Origin: Oceanotoga teriensis
GTDB taxonomy: Bacteria > Thermotogota > Thermotogae > Petrotogales > Petrotogaceae
Direction of reading: 5' to 3'
DNA length: 64,000 nt
Assembly: GCF_003148465.1 (NCBI RefSeq)
Contig: NZ_QGGI01000014.1
Location: 1-64,000 of the forward strand
Program-made: the position numbers and the translations under genes
The notes under the pieces: model-generated
Database searches by the model: none
Told to the model about the DNA's origin: nothing
Seen by the model: only the letters and a program-made list of their open reading frames with translations
Shown: positions 36,986-45,630 of the stretch, piece by piece
How positions within the stretch are numbered: position 1 is the stretch's first letter
How the letters are laid out: each line of letters starts with the position of its first letter

Positions 36986-38803
36986 TTGAAAGGTATGGTC
37001 GTGAGCACCTGGTTGGAAACCTGGCGAAAATTATATGGTGATAATACTGTAAATAATGTTATGAATGAAGTTGGAATGAATAAAGATAAAATATTTACTC
37101 CCATAGAAGAAGTAGAGGATAAAGATGTTTATAAGATGGTTGATTCTATATCTAAGAAAACTGGTCATAGTAAAAAAGATATATTAAAAACCATGGGTAA
37201 AAAAAATATTTATACATTTCATAGTTATTATCCAAACTTTTTTAAGAGAGAAGGAGTACTTGCCTTTTTATCTTCTATGAATGATGTACACAAATCTTTA
37301 ACAAAAAGGATAAAAGGAGCCAAACCACCGAGAATTGACTTTGAAATAGTAAATAATAAACAAGCAATAATTACTTATTCTTCATTTAGAGATATGAGAT
37401 ATTACTTCTTAGGTCTTTTAGAGGGCTCTGCTGAATATTTTAATGATGCCATCGAATACGATATTATAGAAGATATATCAAATGATAAAAATTATTCTAT
37501 AAAAGTTAAAGTTAAAGCTCAAAAAGAATTTGCTCAAATAACTAAGTTAAAATTATTCTCAATTTTAGGACTTGGTATTTTAAAAAGATTCGTGACTAGT
37601 TCTGTCTTTTTGATATTTTTAACAACATTTATATTTTCTATAATTTTTGGAAATATTATGAATAATAATATAATTTCAGCATTATTGACGGCAATTCTTA
37701 GTGGAACCTCTTTTGCATTTTTAGGCGTTTACTTTAAAAAAGGTCTTAGAACAACTAATTCAAGTATAGAAAATATGAAAAAAAATAAATTTGATACTCC
37801 TGTATTGGTAAAAGGTGAAAAAGAATTAGAAAATCAAACAAAACAACTCGAAGATTTAAGAATAAGTTTGAGTGGCCTTTTTATAGATCTCGTTGGAGAT
37901 ATAGAAGAAATAGAAATCTTCACTTCAAAAGTTGGAGACAAAGCATCTGAAATGAAAGAACTTTCCGATTCTATGGGTGATCTCGTTGAACAAGTTGCGG
38001 ATGGTTCTGTACAAATAAGTACAGATGCTGAAGAAATATCTAATGTGGTTGAATCAAATGTAAATTCAATAAACAATATAATTCAAAGAGAAAACTCTAT
38101 GGTAAATGAATTAGAAAATGCTGTAAATCAAATAAATAATTCTTCAAAAATGGTTGAATCTTCTTCAGATGGAATAGAAAAAATGTCTTATAGATTCAAT
38201 GATCTTGTAAAAAATAGTAAAAATTTAGAAAATGATGCCCATGAAATAATGAATGTAGTTCAAACAGTTACATCTATAGCCGATCAAACAGATCTTTTAG
38301 CTTTAAATGCTGCGATAGAAGCAGCTCGTGCCGGTGAAGCGGGAAGAGGATTCTCTGTAGTTGCCGAAGAAATAAGACAATTAGCAGAAAGCTCTAAAAA
38401 TGCAGCTTCTCAAATAAGTAATATACTTGGAAAAATATCTTCAGGAATAGATTCTCTTAATAAAAATGTTGAAAATGAATACAATATAATGACTGAAGAA
38501 GCTAAAAAACTAAAAGATAGCTCTTCTACAAATTTGAGTTCTTCAAATAATATAAAGAAAATCTCTTCTGAAATAGAAAATGTTTTAACTGAATTGAAAA
38601 CAGAAGGAGAAAAATTAACAGGTTTAACCGCAAGTGTTCAAAACTTACTTGCAATTTCAGAAGAAGGCTCTGCAACGGCAGAAGAAATATCTTCTTCAGT
38701 AAGAGAATTCATAAGAAATCTAAAAGGTATACTCGATGATCTTGAAAAAACCAATGCTTTTATAAAAGGATTCAAGAAAAATTTCGAAAAAATAAACTTC
38801 TAA
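36986..38803 (+). CDS. chemoreceptor with an N-terminal H-NOX haem gas-sensing domain
   Basis: Chemotaxis receptor of 605 residues. Residues 1-180 are an H-NOX (HNOB) domain. Proximal haem ligand His102 (NDVHKSL), the YxSxR haem-propionate motif Y131/S133/R135 and Pro115 are present. The distal residues Trp9, Asn74 and Tyr140 match, residue for residue, those that bind O2 in the Caldanaerobacter Tar4 H-NOX. Two membrane helices (about 205-225 and 232-252) form a hairpin with no periplasmic domain. The signalling domain has [20 protein letters not shown]. The start is TTG (36986), 7 bases after GGAGGTG, and gives the MKG N-terminus expected for H-NOX. The rbr-sor-rd genes follow on the same strand. 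Confidence 0.96.
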   Translation: MKGMVVSTWLETWRKLYGDNTVNNVMNEVGMNKDKIFTPIEEVEDKDVYKMVDSISKKTGHSKKDILKTMGKKNIYTFHSYYPNFFKREGVLAFLSSMNDVHKSLTKRIKGAKPPRIDFEIVNNKQAIITYSSFRDMRYYFLGLLEGSAEYFNDAIEYDIIEDISNDKNYSIKVKVKAQKEFAQITKLKLFSILGLGILKRFVTSSVFLIFLTTFIFSIIFGNIMNNNIISALLTAILSGTSFAFLGVYFKKGLRTTNSSIENMKKNKFDTPVLVKGEKELENQTKQLEDLRISLSGLFIDLVGDIEEIEIFTSKVGDKASEMKELSDSMGDLVEQVADGSVQISTDAEEISNVVESNVNSINNIIQRENSMVNELENAVNQINNSSKMVESSSDGIEKMSYRFNDLVKNSKNLENDAHEIMNVVQTVTSIADQTDLLALNAAIEAARAGEAGRGFSVVAEEIRQLAESSKNAASQISNILGKISSGIDSLNKNVENEYNIMTEEAKKLKDSSSTNLSSSNNIKKISSEIENVLTELKTEGEKLTGLTASVQNLLAISEEGSATAEEISSSVREFIRNLKGILDDLEKTNAFIKGFKKNFEKINF

Positions 38804-38809
38804 ATGTTA

Positions 38810-38854
38810 ATTTCAACCTTTTGAAATAAATTCTTCAAAAATAAATGTTATAAT
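38810..38854 (+). promoter_or_regulatory. candidate promoter and inverted repeats before rubrerythrin
   Basis: ATTTCAA / TTGAAAT (38810-38827, 4-base loop) and an overlapping TTTTGAA / TTCAAAA pair (spaced 8) precede an extended -10 TGTTATAAT (38846-38854). The TTCAA palindromes could be an operator for an O2- or peroxide-responsive regulator, or a weak terminator of the H-NOX gene; no long T-run follows, so I favour the first. Confidence 0.45.
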
Positions 38855-38908
38855 TAACAAGACGATTGAATTTTAATTATATCATAATAGACAAGGGGGA
38901 ATTTCAAA

Positions 38909-39418
38909 ATGGTTAAAAGAGAAATGACAAGACAATTCTTAGAGGATGCTTTTTGTGGAGAATCAAAAGCACATATGAAATATTTAATTTTTGCAGAAGA
39001 AGCCGAAAGAAAAGGTTTAAAAAATTTAGCCAGAATGTGGAAAGCTATTGCATATGCAGAATTTACTCATGCAAGAAATCATTTTAAAGCTTTAGGTTAT
39101 ATAGGCTCTACAGATGAAAATCTTCAAAGTTCTTATGATGGAGAACATTTTGAAATAGAAGAAATGTATCCTGTATATAATAACTCTGCTGAATTCCAAA
39201 CTGAACCAGAAGCTGTTAGAACAACTCATTTTGCTCTTGAAGCTGAAAAGATTCATGAAAAAATGTATAAAGATGCACAAGAAAAAACTAAAGATGGAAA
39301 TGATATAGAAGATTCAAAATTCTATATATGCAATGTTTGTGGTTATACAACTGAAGATGAAGTACCTGAAAAATGTCCTGTATGTGGTGCTTCTAAAGAG
39401 ATGTTTAAAGAGTTTTAA
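38909..39418 (+). CDS. rbr: rubrerythrin
   Basis: Peroxide-reducing non-haem diiron protein of 169 residues. The four-helix domain supplies diiron ligands in FCGESKAHMKY, AYAEFTH and ALEAEKIHEKMY. The C-terminal rubredoxin-like domain has the two Fe-binding pairs CNVCG and CPVCG. GGGGG precedes the ATG. It is followed by superoxide reductase (22 bases) and rubredoxin, the standard electron-transfer set of O2-exposed anaerobes. Confidence 0.95.
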   Translation: MVKREMTRQFLEDAFCGESKAHMKYLIFAEEAERKGLKNLARMWKAIAYAEFTHARNHFKALGYIGSTDENLQSSYDGEHFEIEEMYPVYNNSAEFQTEPEAVRTTHFALEAEKIHEKMYKDAQEKTKDGNDIEDSKFYICNVCGYTTEDEVPEKCPVCGASKEMFKEF

Positions 39419-39440
39419 TCAATCAAAAGGGGGAATTAAA

Positions 39441-39794
39441 ATGTTAGGTGATATCATAAAAAAAGATGACTTCAAAAATGAAAAACATGTTCCAGTAATA
39501 GAATGTCCCGATAAAGTTAAAGCTGGAGAAGAATTCATGGTAGAAGTTCAAGTTGGAAAAGAAATAGCACATCCAAATACAGTTGAACATCATATTGCAT
39601 GGATAGACTTATTTATTCATTATGATGGAGATCCTAATACAGTAAATCTTGGAAGATTTGAATTTGGTGCTGTTGTTGGACAACCTCATGTAAAGCATGT
39701 TATAAAATTAGACAAACCTGGTAAATTAATAGCTCTTTCTTATTGTAATATTCATGGTCTTTGGGAAAGTTCAAAAGAAATAGTGGTAGAATAA
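39441..39794 (+). CDS. sor: superoxide reductase (neelaredoxin type)
   Basis: Reduces superoxide to peroxide with electrons from rubredoxin. At 117 residues it is a one-iron SOR with no desulforedoxin domain. Ligands are visible: the lid Glu14-Lys15 with His16 (EKHVP), His44, His50, Cys102 and His105 (SYCNIHGLW). I use the ATG at 39441 because AGGGGGAATTAAA precedes it; a frame extending back to 39333 overlaps rbr without a ribosome binding site. Rubrerythrin then removes the peroxide it makes. Confidence 0.95.
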   Translation: MLGDIIKKDDFKNEKHVPVIECPDKVKAGEEFMVEVQVGKEIAHPNTVEHHIAWIDLFIHYDGDPNTVNLGRFEFGAVVGQPHVKHVIKLDKPGKLIALSYCNIHGLWESSKEIVVE

Positions 39795-39830
39795 TATAAA
39801 ATAAATATTCCTTAAAAGGAGTGGATACCT

Positions 39831-39992
39831 ATGAAAAAGTACAGATGTATAATTTGTGGATACATTTATGACCCTGCTGAAGGAGATCCAGATAATGGAG
39901 TAAATCCAGGCACATCTTTTGATGATATTCCAGAAGATTGGGTATGCCCTTTATGTGGTGCTTCTAAAGAAGATTTTGAAGTAGTAGAATAA
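39831..39992 (+). CDS. rd: rubredoxin
   Basis: Small electron carrier of 53 residues with a single Fe(SCys)4 centre from CIICG (residues 6-9 region) and CPLCG (residues 39-42). The aromatic core residues Y4, Y11, Y13 and W37 are in their usual places. AAAGGAG precedes the ATG. It lies 36 bases after sor and delivers electrons to SOR and rubrerythrin. Confidence 0.95.
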   Translation: MKKYRCIICGYIYDPAEGDPDNGVNPGTSFDDIPEDWVCPLCGASKEDFEVVE

Positions 39993-40001
39993 ATATAATA
40001 A

Positions 40002-40036
40002 AATGTGGAGATTATTTATCTCCACATTATTTTATT
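40002..40036. terminator. bidirectional terminator between rubredoxin and clpC
   Basis: AATGTGGAGAT / ATCTCCACATT, 11 bp with a 5-base loop, followed on the plus strand by ATTTTATTATG. It touches the clpC stop codon. Confidence 0.85.
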
Positions 40037-42500
40037 ATGATCTTTCTGATATTTCTTTTTTTGTTTTTATATCTCCACCTGTTTTTCTTAAATTCAATTT
40101 ATCTTCTATTAACTCTACCATCACAGAATCTCCTTCTTTTACTTCCTCATTTATTATTTGATTTGCAAGAGGAGTTTCAATATACTTCTCAATAACTCTT
40201 CTCAAAGGTCTCGCACCAAATAATGGATCATACCCTTTTTCAGAAAGAGCTTTTTTAGCCGGTTCTGTAACTTCTATTTTAATTTTTTTCTCATTTAACC
40301 TTTTTTCAAGTTTTAAAATCATTATATCAACTATACTCTTCATATCATTTAATGTTAATGGTTTAAATACAACTATATCATCAAGTCTATTAACAAATTC
40401 TGGTCTAAAAGCTTTTTTCACTTTATCCATAACTTGATCTTTCATATCTTGATACTGTTCTTCACTGTCTTCACTTATAAACCCTAAAGTTCTTTTAGTC
40501 TTTGTAATCCTTTCAGATCCTAAATTAGAAGTCATTATTATTATTGTATTGGCAAAATTTACAGTTCTTCCTTGAGAATCAGTAAGTCTACCATCATCCA
40601 TTATTTGAAGTAAAATATTAAAAATATCTGGATGTGCTTTTTCAATCTCATCAAGAAGTATCACGGAATAAGGTCTTCTCCTAACTCTTTCCGTTAATTG
40701 TCCACCTTCTTCATAACCAACATAACCAGGAGCAGCTCCTATTAATCTTGAAACAGAATATTTTTCCATATATTCACTCATATCTATTCTTATCATAGAA
40801 TTTTCATCACCAAATAAATATTCTGCAATTGATTTTGCCAATTCTGTTTTACCTACTCCTGTTGGTCCAAGAAACAAAAAACTTCCTGTAGGTCTTCTTG
40901 GATCTTTTAGCCCTGCCCTTGATTTTCTTATAGTTTGCGAAATAACATTAACAGCTTCATCTTGTCCAACCATTCTTTTATGTATCTCCATCTCAAGATT
41001 TATTAATTTTTTTCTTTCATCTGATAACATTTTCGTAACAGGAATTCCCGTCCACTGTTGAACAACATAAGCTATAGTTTCTTTATCTACTATATTATGA
41101 ATAGAATCTTCTTCTTTTTTTACATTTTTCATAGCATTTTCAAGCTCTTTTTGTACATCAAAATAATCGGCTTTCTTTTTTGCCGCTTCTTCATATTTTT
41201 CTTCAAATGTTAATTGATTTATTTCATCTTCGAGCCTTAACATTTTTTTCTCTATCTCTCTTACTTCTGTAGGTTTTGTAGTATTTTTTAATTTCACTTT
41301 AGCCGATGCTTCATCTATTAAATCTATAGCTTTATCTGGTAAAAATCTATCTGTTATATACCTTTGAGAAAGTTTAACAGCTGATTCAACAGCATCATCA
41401 GTTATTTCAACACCATGATGTTTTTCATAACTCAATTTCAATCCTTTTAAAATTTGTATAGAATCCTCTACAGTAGGTTCTCCAACATCTATAGGTTGAA
41501 ATCTTCTTGAAAGAGCTTTATCTTTTTCAACATGTTTTCTATATTCTTCCATGGTTGTAGCACCAATAATTTTAAGTTCACCTCTTGCTAAAGAAGGTTT
41601 TAAAATATTTGCAGCATCCATTGTATTTCCCTCAGTAGCACCTGCTCCCATTATGGTGTGTAACTCATCTATAAAAAGAATTACTTGATCTTTCATCTTT
41701 CTTGCTTTATCTATAACTGATTTTAATCTTTCTTCAAAATCACCTCTAAATTTAGTTCCTGCGAGCAAACCTGCCATATCGAGTTCAAGAAGTTTTTTAT
41801 CTTTCAAATAATAAGGGGCTTCTTCATCCACAATTAATTGAGCTAAACCTTCAACAATAGCTGTTTTTCCAACACCTGCATCCCCTACAAGAACTGGATT
41901 ATTTTTATTTTTTCTCGATAATATTTCAACCATTCTCTGAATTTCATTTTCTCTTCCTATAACAGGACTTAATTTACCTTTTTTAGCTTCTTGTGTAAGA
42001 TCTATAGTAAATTTTTTTAGAGGATCTATTTCTGCATTTTCATACTCATCCGAACCTTCTTCTATATATTGAGTTAATATTTTTCTTATCTTTTTTTCAT
42101 CAGTATAAGCTTTAAGTATCTTGGCAGCAAAAGAATTTTTTTCAAGATATATACCAAGAACAAGACCCAATAAAGTTATTTTCTTTAACTTATAAGCTCT
42201 TATTTCTTTTTTTGCTATTTCAATAGCATTTGTAAGATTATTGGATAAAAAAATTCCATTCTGATTTCCAGAATAAAATACTCCAATATCTTGTTCAAGA
42301 TTATTGTTCAAGTCTTTTTTTAATGCTTCTATCTCATTATTTTCAAATAAAGCATTAATTCCTTCATCATTCATATCGGCTATAGAAAGCATCAAATGTT
42401 CTGGCTTCACTATATTACCACCAGAAGATGTCAACATTATCTGTGCATCTTGCAAAGCATTTAAAGCTTTTTCTGTAAAATCATTTGGATTCATTCTCAT
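40035..42500 (-). CDS. clpC: AAA+ ATPase ClpC, unfoldase of the Clp protease
   Basis: Unfolds substrates for ClpP. The 821 residues are laid out as an N-terminal double-Clp-N repeat (about 5-145), AAA1 with Walker A GDAGVGKT (about 195), a short middle domain with a UVR-like helix (EEKYEEAAKKKADYF), and AAA2 with GPTGVGKT (about 545), ending in the C-terminal small domain. The short middle domain points to ClpC rather than ClpB, which has a longer coiled coil. GGAGGTG is 9 bases before the ATG (42500). It overlaps an upstream 41-codon ORF by 20 bases. A promoter and palindrome lie further upstream, fitting stress control. No ctsR, mcsA or mcsB is adjacent. Confidence 0.93.
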   Translation of the reverse strand: MRMNPNDFTEKALNALQDAQIMLTSSGGNIVKPEHLMLSIADMNDEGINALFENNEIEALKKDLNNNLEQDIGVFYSGNQNGIFLSNNLTNAIEIAKKEIRAYKLKKITLLGLVLGIYLEKNSFAAKILKAYTDEKKIRKILTQYIEEGSDEYENAEIDPLKKFTIDLTQEAKKGKLSPVIGRENEIQRMVEILSRKNKNNPVLVGDAGVGKTAIVEGLAQLIVDEEAPYYLKDKKLLELDMAGLLAGTKFRGDFEERLKSVIDKARKMKDQVILFIDELHTIMGAGATEGNTMDAANILKPSLARGELKIIGATTMEEYRKHVEKDKALSRRFQPIDVGEPTVEDSIQILKGLKLSYEKHHGVEITDDAVESAVKLSQRYITDRFLPDKAIDLIDEASAKVKLKNTTKPTEVREIEKKMLRLEDEINQLTFEEKYEEAAKKKADYFDVQKELENAMKNVKKEEDSIHNIVDKETIAYVVQQWTGIPVTKMLSDERKKLINLEMEIHKRMVGQDEAVNVISQTIRKSRAGLKDPRRPTGSFLFLGPTGVGKTELAKSIAEYLFGDENSMIRIDMSEYMEKYSVSRLIGAAPGYVGYEEGGQLTERVRRRPYSVILLDEIEKAHPDIFNILLQIMDDGRLTDSQGRTVNFANTIIIMTSNLGSERITKTKRTLGFISEDSEEQYQDMKDQVMDKVKKAFRPEFVNRLDDIVVFKPLTLNDMKSIVDIMILKLEKRLNEKKIKIEVTEPAKKALSEKGYDPLFGARPLRRVIEKYIETPLANQIINEEVKEGDSVMVELIEDKLNLRKTGGDIKTKKEISERS

Positions 42501-42606
42501 TTATCTCTTCACCTCCAATAGTAAATATGTTTTCATAATAATTTTCAAATAACTCTTCATAAGGATCAAAAAATATATTTTCAATACTTTCTTTTTTTAA
42601 ATTCAT
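42481..42606 (-). CDS. 41-residue acidic small ORF overlapping the clpC start
   Basis: On the minus strand GGAGGTG lies 6 bases before an ATG at 42606, opening 41 codons ending in TGA (42483-42481). The clpC ATG (42500) is inside it, so the two overlap by 20 bases in different frames. The clpC ribosome binding site is part of its coding sequence (codons Gly-Gly-Glu-Glu). The peptide begins MNLKKESIENIFFDPYEEL and is rich in Glu, Asp, Tyr and Asn, with three Lys and no Arg. No family recognised. It could be a microprotein or a leader that couples translation to clpC. Confidence 0.6.
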   Translation of the reverse strand: MNLKKESIENIFFDPYEELFENYYENIFTIGGEEINENESK

Positions 42607-42664
42607 ATAAACACCTCCAGCGTTTAATCAATTGTTACATTTATTTGCTAATAATATTATAAAA

Positions 42665-42689
42665 AATATAAGGGAAAATCCCTTATATT
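42665..42689. promoter_or_regulatory. 25-bp palindrome at the predicted clpC transcription start
   Basis: Perfect 10-bp arms (AATATAAGGG and its complement CCCTTATATT) flank a 5-base centre. The site begins 2 bases after the -10 box of the clpC promoter, over the predicted start of transcription, as expected for a repressor operator. The same sequence would form an RNA hairpin. It is not the CIRCE element and not the CtsR direct repeat. Confidence 0.55.
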
Positions 42690-42690
42690 A

Positions 42691-42719
42691 ATTATATCAA
42701 AAAAACAAAGAAGAGTCAA
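42691..42719 (-). promoter_or_regulatory. promoter of the clpC unit
   Basis: On the minus strand TTGACT (42719-42714) and TATAAT (42696-42691) are separated by exactly 17 bases. The -35 box lies inside the terminator of the upstream chemoreceptor. The leader to the small ORF is about 75 bases. Confidence 0.7.
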
Positions 42720-42735
42720 AACTCTTCTTTGTTTT
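42697..42735 (-). terminator. terminator of the 4-helix-bundle chemoreceptor
   Basis: Arms of 15 bp (AAAACAAAGAAGAGT / ACTCTTCTTTGTTTT) with a 4-base loop, followed on the minus strand by a T-run. It overlaps the chemoreceptor stop and the clpC promoter. Confidence 0.85.
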
Positions 42736-44743
42736 ATATGTTAAATTTTTTAATGATATTTATTAATCCTTTAGAAAGTTCCGTTAATCTATCTGCCGAT
42801 TCGCTTAGAGTTAATGCTGATTTAGATTCTTGTTCTATTCCCTGATTTAATTCTTCTATTTGTTCTTTAATATCAGTCAATCTTTCAGATGATTTTTCCA
42901 TAAGCCCTGTTATTTCCTCTGTTGAAGCACTTTGCTCCTGTATTGTTGCTGTCGTATTTTCTATACCAGTATTCATTTCTTTTACCTGTTGAAGTATATG
43001 TGAAAATTTAGTTGAACCAGTTGTTATTTTTTCGCCTGTATTAACTATAAGATTTACAACCTCTTCTACAGAATTATTAACTTCACCCGTTTTTCCTTGA
43101 ACATTTTTCAAAATTTTATCTATATCAGAAGTAGCTTTTTTAGAATCATCTGCTAATTTTCTTATTTCATCTGCAACTACAGCAAATCCTTTTCCTGCTT
43201 CTCCTGCACGAGCAGCTTCTATTGCTGCATTTAAAGATAATAAACTCGTTTGTTCTGTTATTGAATTTATAGTATCTACTATCTTCAAAATATTTTCCGA
43301 CATTTCTTTTAGTTCATTAACCGTTATTTGACTCACAGTAGCTTTTTCTACAACATTATTCATTTCTATCATTATTTGATTCATTGTTTTCACACCATCT
43401 GCAGCTGAATTTTCAGTTATGTTAGATGCATTAGATAAATTTTGAGAATTCTCTGATAAATTTTGTGATGAAATAGATATCTCTTCAATTCCAGAAACAA
43501 GTTCAGAAAATAGATCATTTATCTCTTCTACAAAATTTTTTATATCTTCTGATTTTGTAGAAAGTTCTTCTGTGGTTGCCGATGTTTCTTCTGCTAAACT
43601 CGCAAGATCATGTGAAGATTCATCAACTGTTTTTGCAGATTTGTCTATTTCAATTATTGTTTTTCTTAAATTATTTCCCATATTATTTAAACTTTTATTC
43701 ATTTTTCCTATTTCATCATTAGATAAAATATTAAACTTCGTATTCAAATTACCATTTCCAAATTCTTGAATTTTTTCATTCATACTTTTAAGAGGTCTTT
43801 TTATAAATAATAATATCAACATTGCTGAAAAAATTGAAAATGTTATATTTATTATTATTATCCATTTTACCTTTGAGATAGTTGAATTATTATCCTTTAT
43901 TAAGGTTGTTCCAAGTATTTTTTGTTCTTTCATGAGTGTATCTTCAACAGTTTTTATATTTTCATATATTTTTAATCCTATTTTATCCATTTCATTTATG
44001 ATAAATTGTTCATCATACATAATACCTATTAATTCTCCAAGGTAACCTTCATAATTTTCTTTATCTTTTATTAAATCATTTAAAATACTTTTGATATTTA
44101 AATCTTGATTTTTCTGTATAAGATTTATACTATCATCAGCATATACAAAATTTTCATATATTCCATCAACATATTTCTCATCATTATAATAAAGATATTT
44201 ATAAAGAGAAAGCCTTGCATTCGATAAAAAATCAAGTGTCTTAAATCCAGCTGTCAATTTTTGTTCATCCATCTTATCTACATAATTTAAATATCTCCAA
44301 GAAGAATCATAAATAGACTTTCCACTTTTATCAAGATTACTGATTATAGAATTTTTATTTTTCTTATAATCTTGTATAGTCTGAAAATGATTATTGTATA
44401 AATTTAGTTGATCATTGATTTCATTATAAGTGTGAGTAGAATTAAAAGTTATATTTATCTCTTCTAAATATTCTTTCATTTGAGAATAAAATATGTTAAA
44501 ATTTTCAATAGATATTTCATTTTCATCTTTTATATAATCTTTGACTTGAATTCTCAAATTCTGAAAATTGTTTTCTATTTCAGAAAAAGCTGAATATTCA
44601 TTGCTGAGTTTTTCATAACTTTCAAAACCTTCATTCGATTTGATCAAACTTTTTATACTAAAAAAACTGGAAAAAATTAAGAATACTATTATAACTATAA
44701 AACCAAATACAATTTTTAAACTTAAATTATTAAGTTTTTTCAT
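42734..44743 (-). CDS. methyl-accepting chemotaxis protein with four-helix-bundle sensor
   Basis: Chemoreceptor of 669 residues: TM1 about 8-30, an all-helical periplasmic domain of about 255 residues with long amphipathic helices (4HB_MCP or similar), TM2 about 290-312, HAMP about 313-365, and a signalling coiled coil with [20 protein letters not shown]. The sensor has no Cache strands and is more helical than those of the other receptors here. The ligand is unknown. A TTCACT/TATAAT promoter precedes it. Confidence 0.94.
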   Translation of the reverse strand: MKKLNNLSLKIVFGFIVIIVFLIFSSFFSIKSLIKSNEGFESYEKLSNEYSAFSEIENNFQNLRIQVKDYIKDENEISIENFNIFYSQMKEYLEEINITFNSTHTYNEINDQLNLYNNHFQTIQDYKKNKNSIISNLDKSGKSIYDSSWRYLNYVDKMDEQKLTAGFKTLDFLSNARLSLYKYLYYNDEKYVDGIYENFVYADDSINLIQKNQDLNIKSILNDLIKDKENYEGYLGELIGIMYDEQFIINEMDKIGLKIYENIKTVEDTLMKEQKILGTTLIKDNNSTISKVKWIIIINITFSIFSAMLILLFIKRPLKSMNEKIQEFGNGNLNTKFNILSNDEIGKMNKSLNNMGNNLRKTIIEIDKSAKTVDESSHDLASLAEETSATTEELSTKSEDIKNFVEEINDLFSELVSGIEEISISSQNLSENSQNLSNASNITENSAADGVKTMNQIMIEMNNVVEKATVSQITVNELKEMSENILKIVDTINSITEQTSLLSLNAAIEAARAGEAGKGFAVVADEIRKLADDSKKATSDIDKILKNVQGKTGEVNNSVEEVVNLIVNTGEKITTGSTKFSHILQQVKEMNTGIENTTATIQEQSASTEEITGLMEKSSERLTDIKEQIEELNQGIEQESKSALTLSESADRLTELSKGLINIIKKFNI

Positions 44744-44791
44744 AAAAACACCTCCATAATATCCCCAAAATACTAATATATAATATAGTCC

Positions 44792-44820
44792 ATTATACCT
44801 TAATACATATTATAAGTGAA
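44792..44820 (-). promoter_or_regulatory. promoter of the four-helix-bundle chemoreceptor
   Basis: On the minus strand TTCACT (44820-44815) and TATAAT (44797-44792) are 17 bases apart, in a GGTATAAT context, about 45 bases before the start codon. Confidence 0.55.
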
Positions 44821-44833
44821 GTTTTAAAAGTTA

Positions 44834-44842
44834 TGTTATACT
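44834..44842 (+). promoter_or_regulatory. candidate promoter of the laccase-domain gene
   Basis: TGTTATACT is an extended -10 element. Transcription would begin near 44849, which rules out the open-frame ATG at 44833 and leaves only a very short leader before 44860. Confidence 0.4.
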
Positions 44843-44859
44843 TAGTTAAGATGGAGGTG

Positions 44860-45582
44860 ATGAAAATATTTAAAGAATCTATGATCAAAGGTAAAAGATA
44901 TCTTTATATCGAAGAGTTTGAAAAATTAAATATTTTTACATTTTTTTCAACTATAGATTTTGATTTTTCTTCTAAAAATAGATCTTCAAATTTGAATTTT
45001 ATTAAAAATACATTTAAAATAAACATGATTTCTTCATCAGACCAAACACATTCGGATAATATAAAAATAATAGAAAACTCTGAAGAAATAGTAAAAAATA
45101 CAGATGCTCTTATAACAAATAAATCAAATATCTATTTGTTTACATTACATGCTGATTGTACACCTATTTATATTTTAGATAAAAAAAATAGAATTGTAGC
45201 TCTTATTCATTCAGGATGGAGAGGTACTCATAAAAAAATTCTCGAAAAAACTTTAAAAAAAATGTTATATTCTTTTAATTCAAAACCAGAAGATATAATA
45301 GTTGCCTTCGGACCTTCTATAAGAAAAGATAGTTTTGAAGTGGATTATGATGTATATAAATTATTTAAAGAAAAATTCAAAAATGATATATATTATGAAA
45401 AAAGAGATAATAAATATTTAATAGATTTACCAAAAATAAATACAGATATCGCTAAAAAATTTGGTGTATCTCAAATTATAGATTCAAATATATGTACATA
45501 TGAAGATAAAAGATTTTATTCTTTTAGAAAAACACATGGAAACGAAAAAATGGGAGCTATAATAGGAATTAAAAATCATTAA
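44860..45582 (+). CDS. laccase-domain protein (polyphenol oxidase / purine nucleoside phosphorylase, YfiH-DUF152)
   Basis: Family enzyme with purine nucleoside phosphorylase and adenosine deaminase activity in studied members, and multicopper-like oxidase activity claimed in others. The zinc/copper motif appears as LHADCTPIYILD, then HSGWRGTHKKI, then CTYEDKRFYSFRKTHG near the end. The true start is uncertain: GGAGG lies only 2 bases before the ATG at 44860 (240 residues), and the next Met is 20 bases further. The family is 230-260 residues, so 44860 or 44881 both fit. Confidence 0.82.
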   Translation: MKIFKESMIKGKRYLYIEEFEKLNIFTFFSTIDFDFSSKNRSSNLNFIKNTFKINMISSSDQTHSDNIKIIENSEEIVKNTDALITNKSNIYLFTLHADCTPIYILDKKNRIVALIHSGWRGTHKKILEKTLKKMLYSFNSKPEDIIVAFGPSIRKDSFEVDYDVYKLFKEKFKNDIYYEKRDNKYLIDLPKINTDIAKKFGVSQIIDSNICTYEDKRFYSFRKTHGNEKMGAIIGIKNH

Positions 45583-45583
45583 T

Positions 45584-45620
45584 AAAAAACCTGATTTCAT
45601 AAATAGAAATCAGGTTTTTT
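45584..45620. terminator. bidirectional terminator between the laccase-domain gene and GH31
   Basis: Arms AAAAAACCTGATTT and AAATCAGGTTTTTT (14 bp) with a 9-base loop; T-runs are present on both strands. Confidence 0.9.
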
Positions 45621-45630
45621 ATATTTATTT

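Noticed and set aside
40035-42500. ClpB disaggregase
   Set aside because: The middle domain is short and UVR-like, without the long ClpB coiled coil, so ClpC fits better.
42665-42689. Second terminator of the upstream chemoreceptor
   Set aside because: A stronger terminator already overlaps that gene's stop; this palindrome lies downstream of the clpC -10 box and has a perfect symmetrical core. The T-rich sequence after it leaves some doubt.
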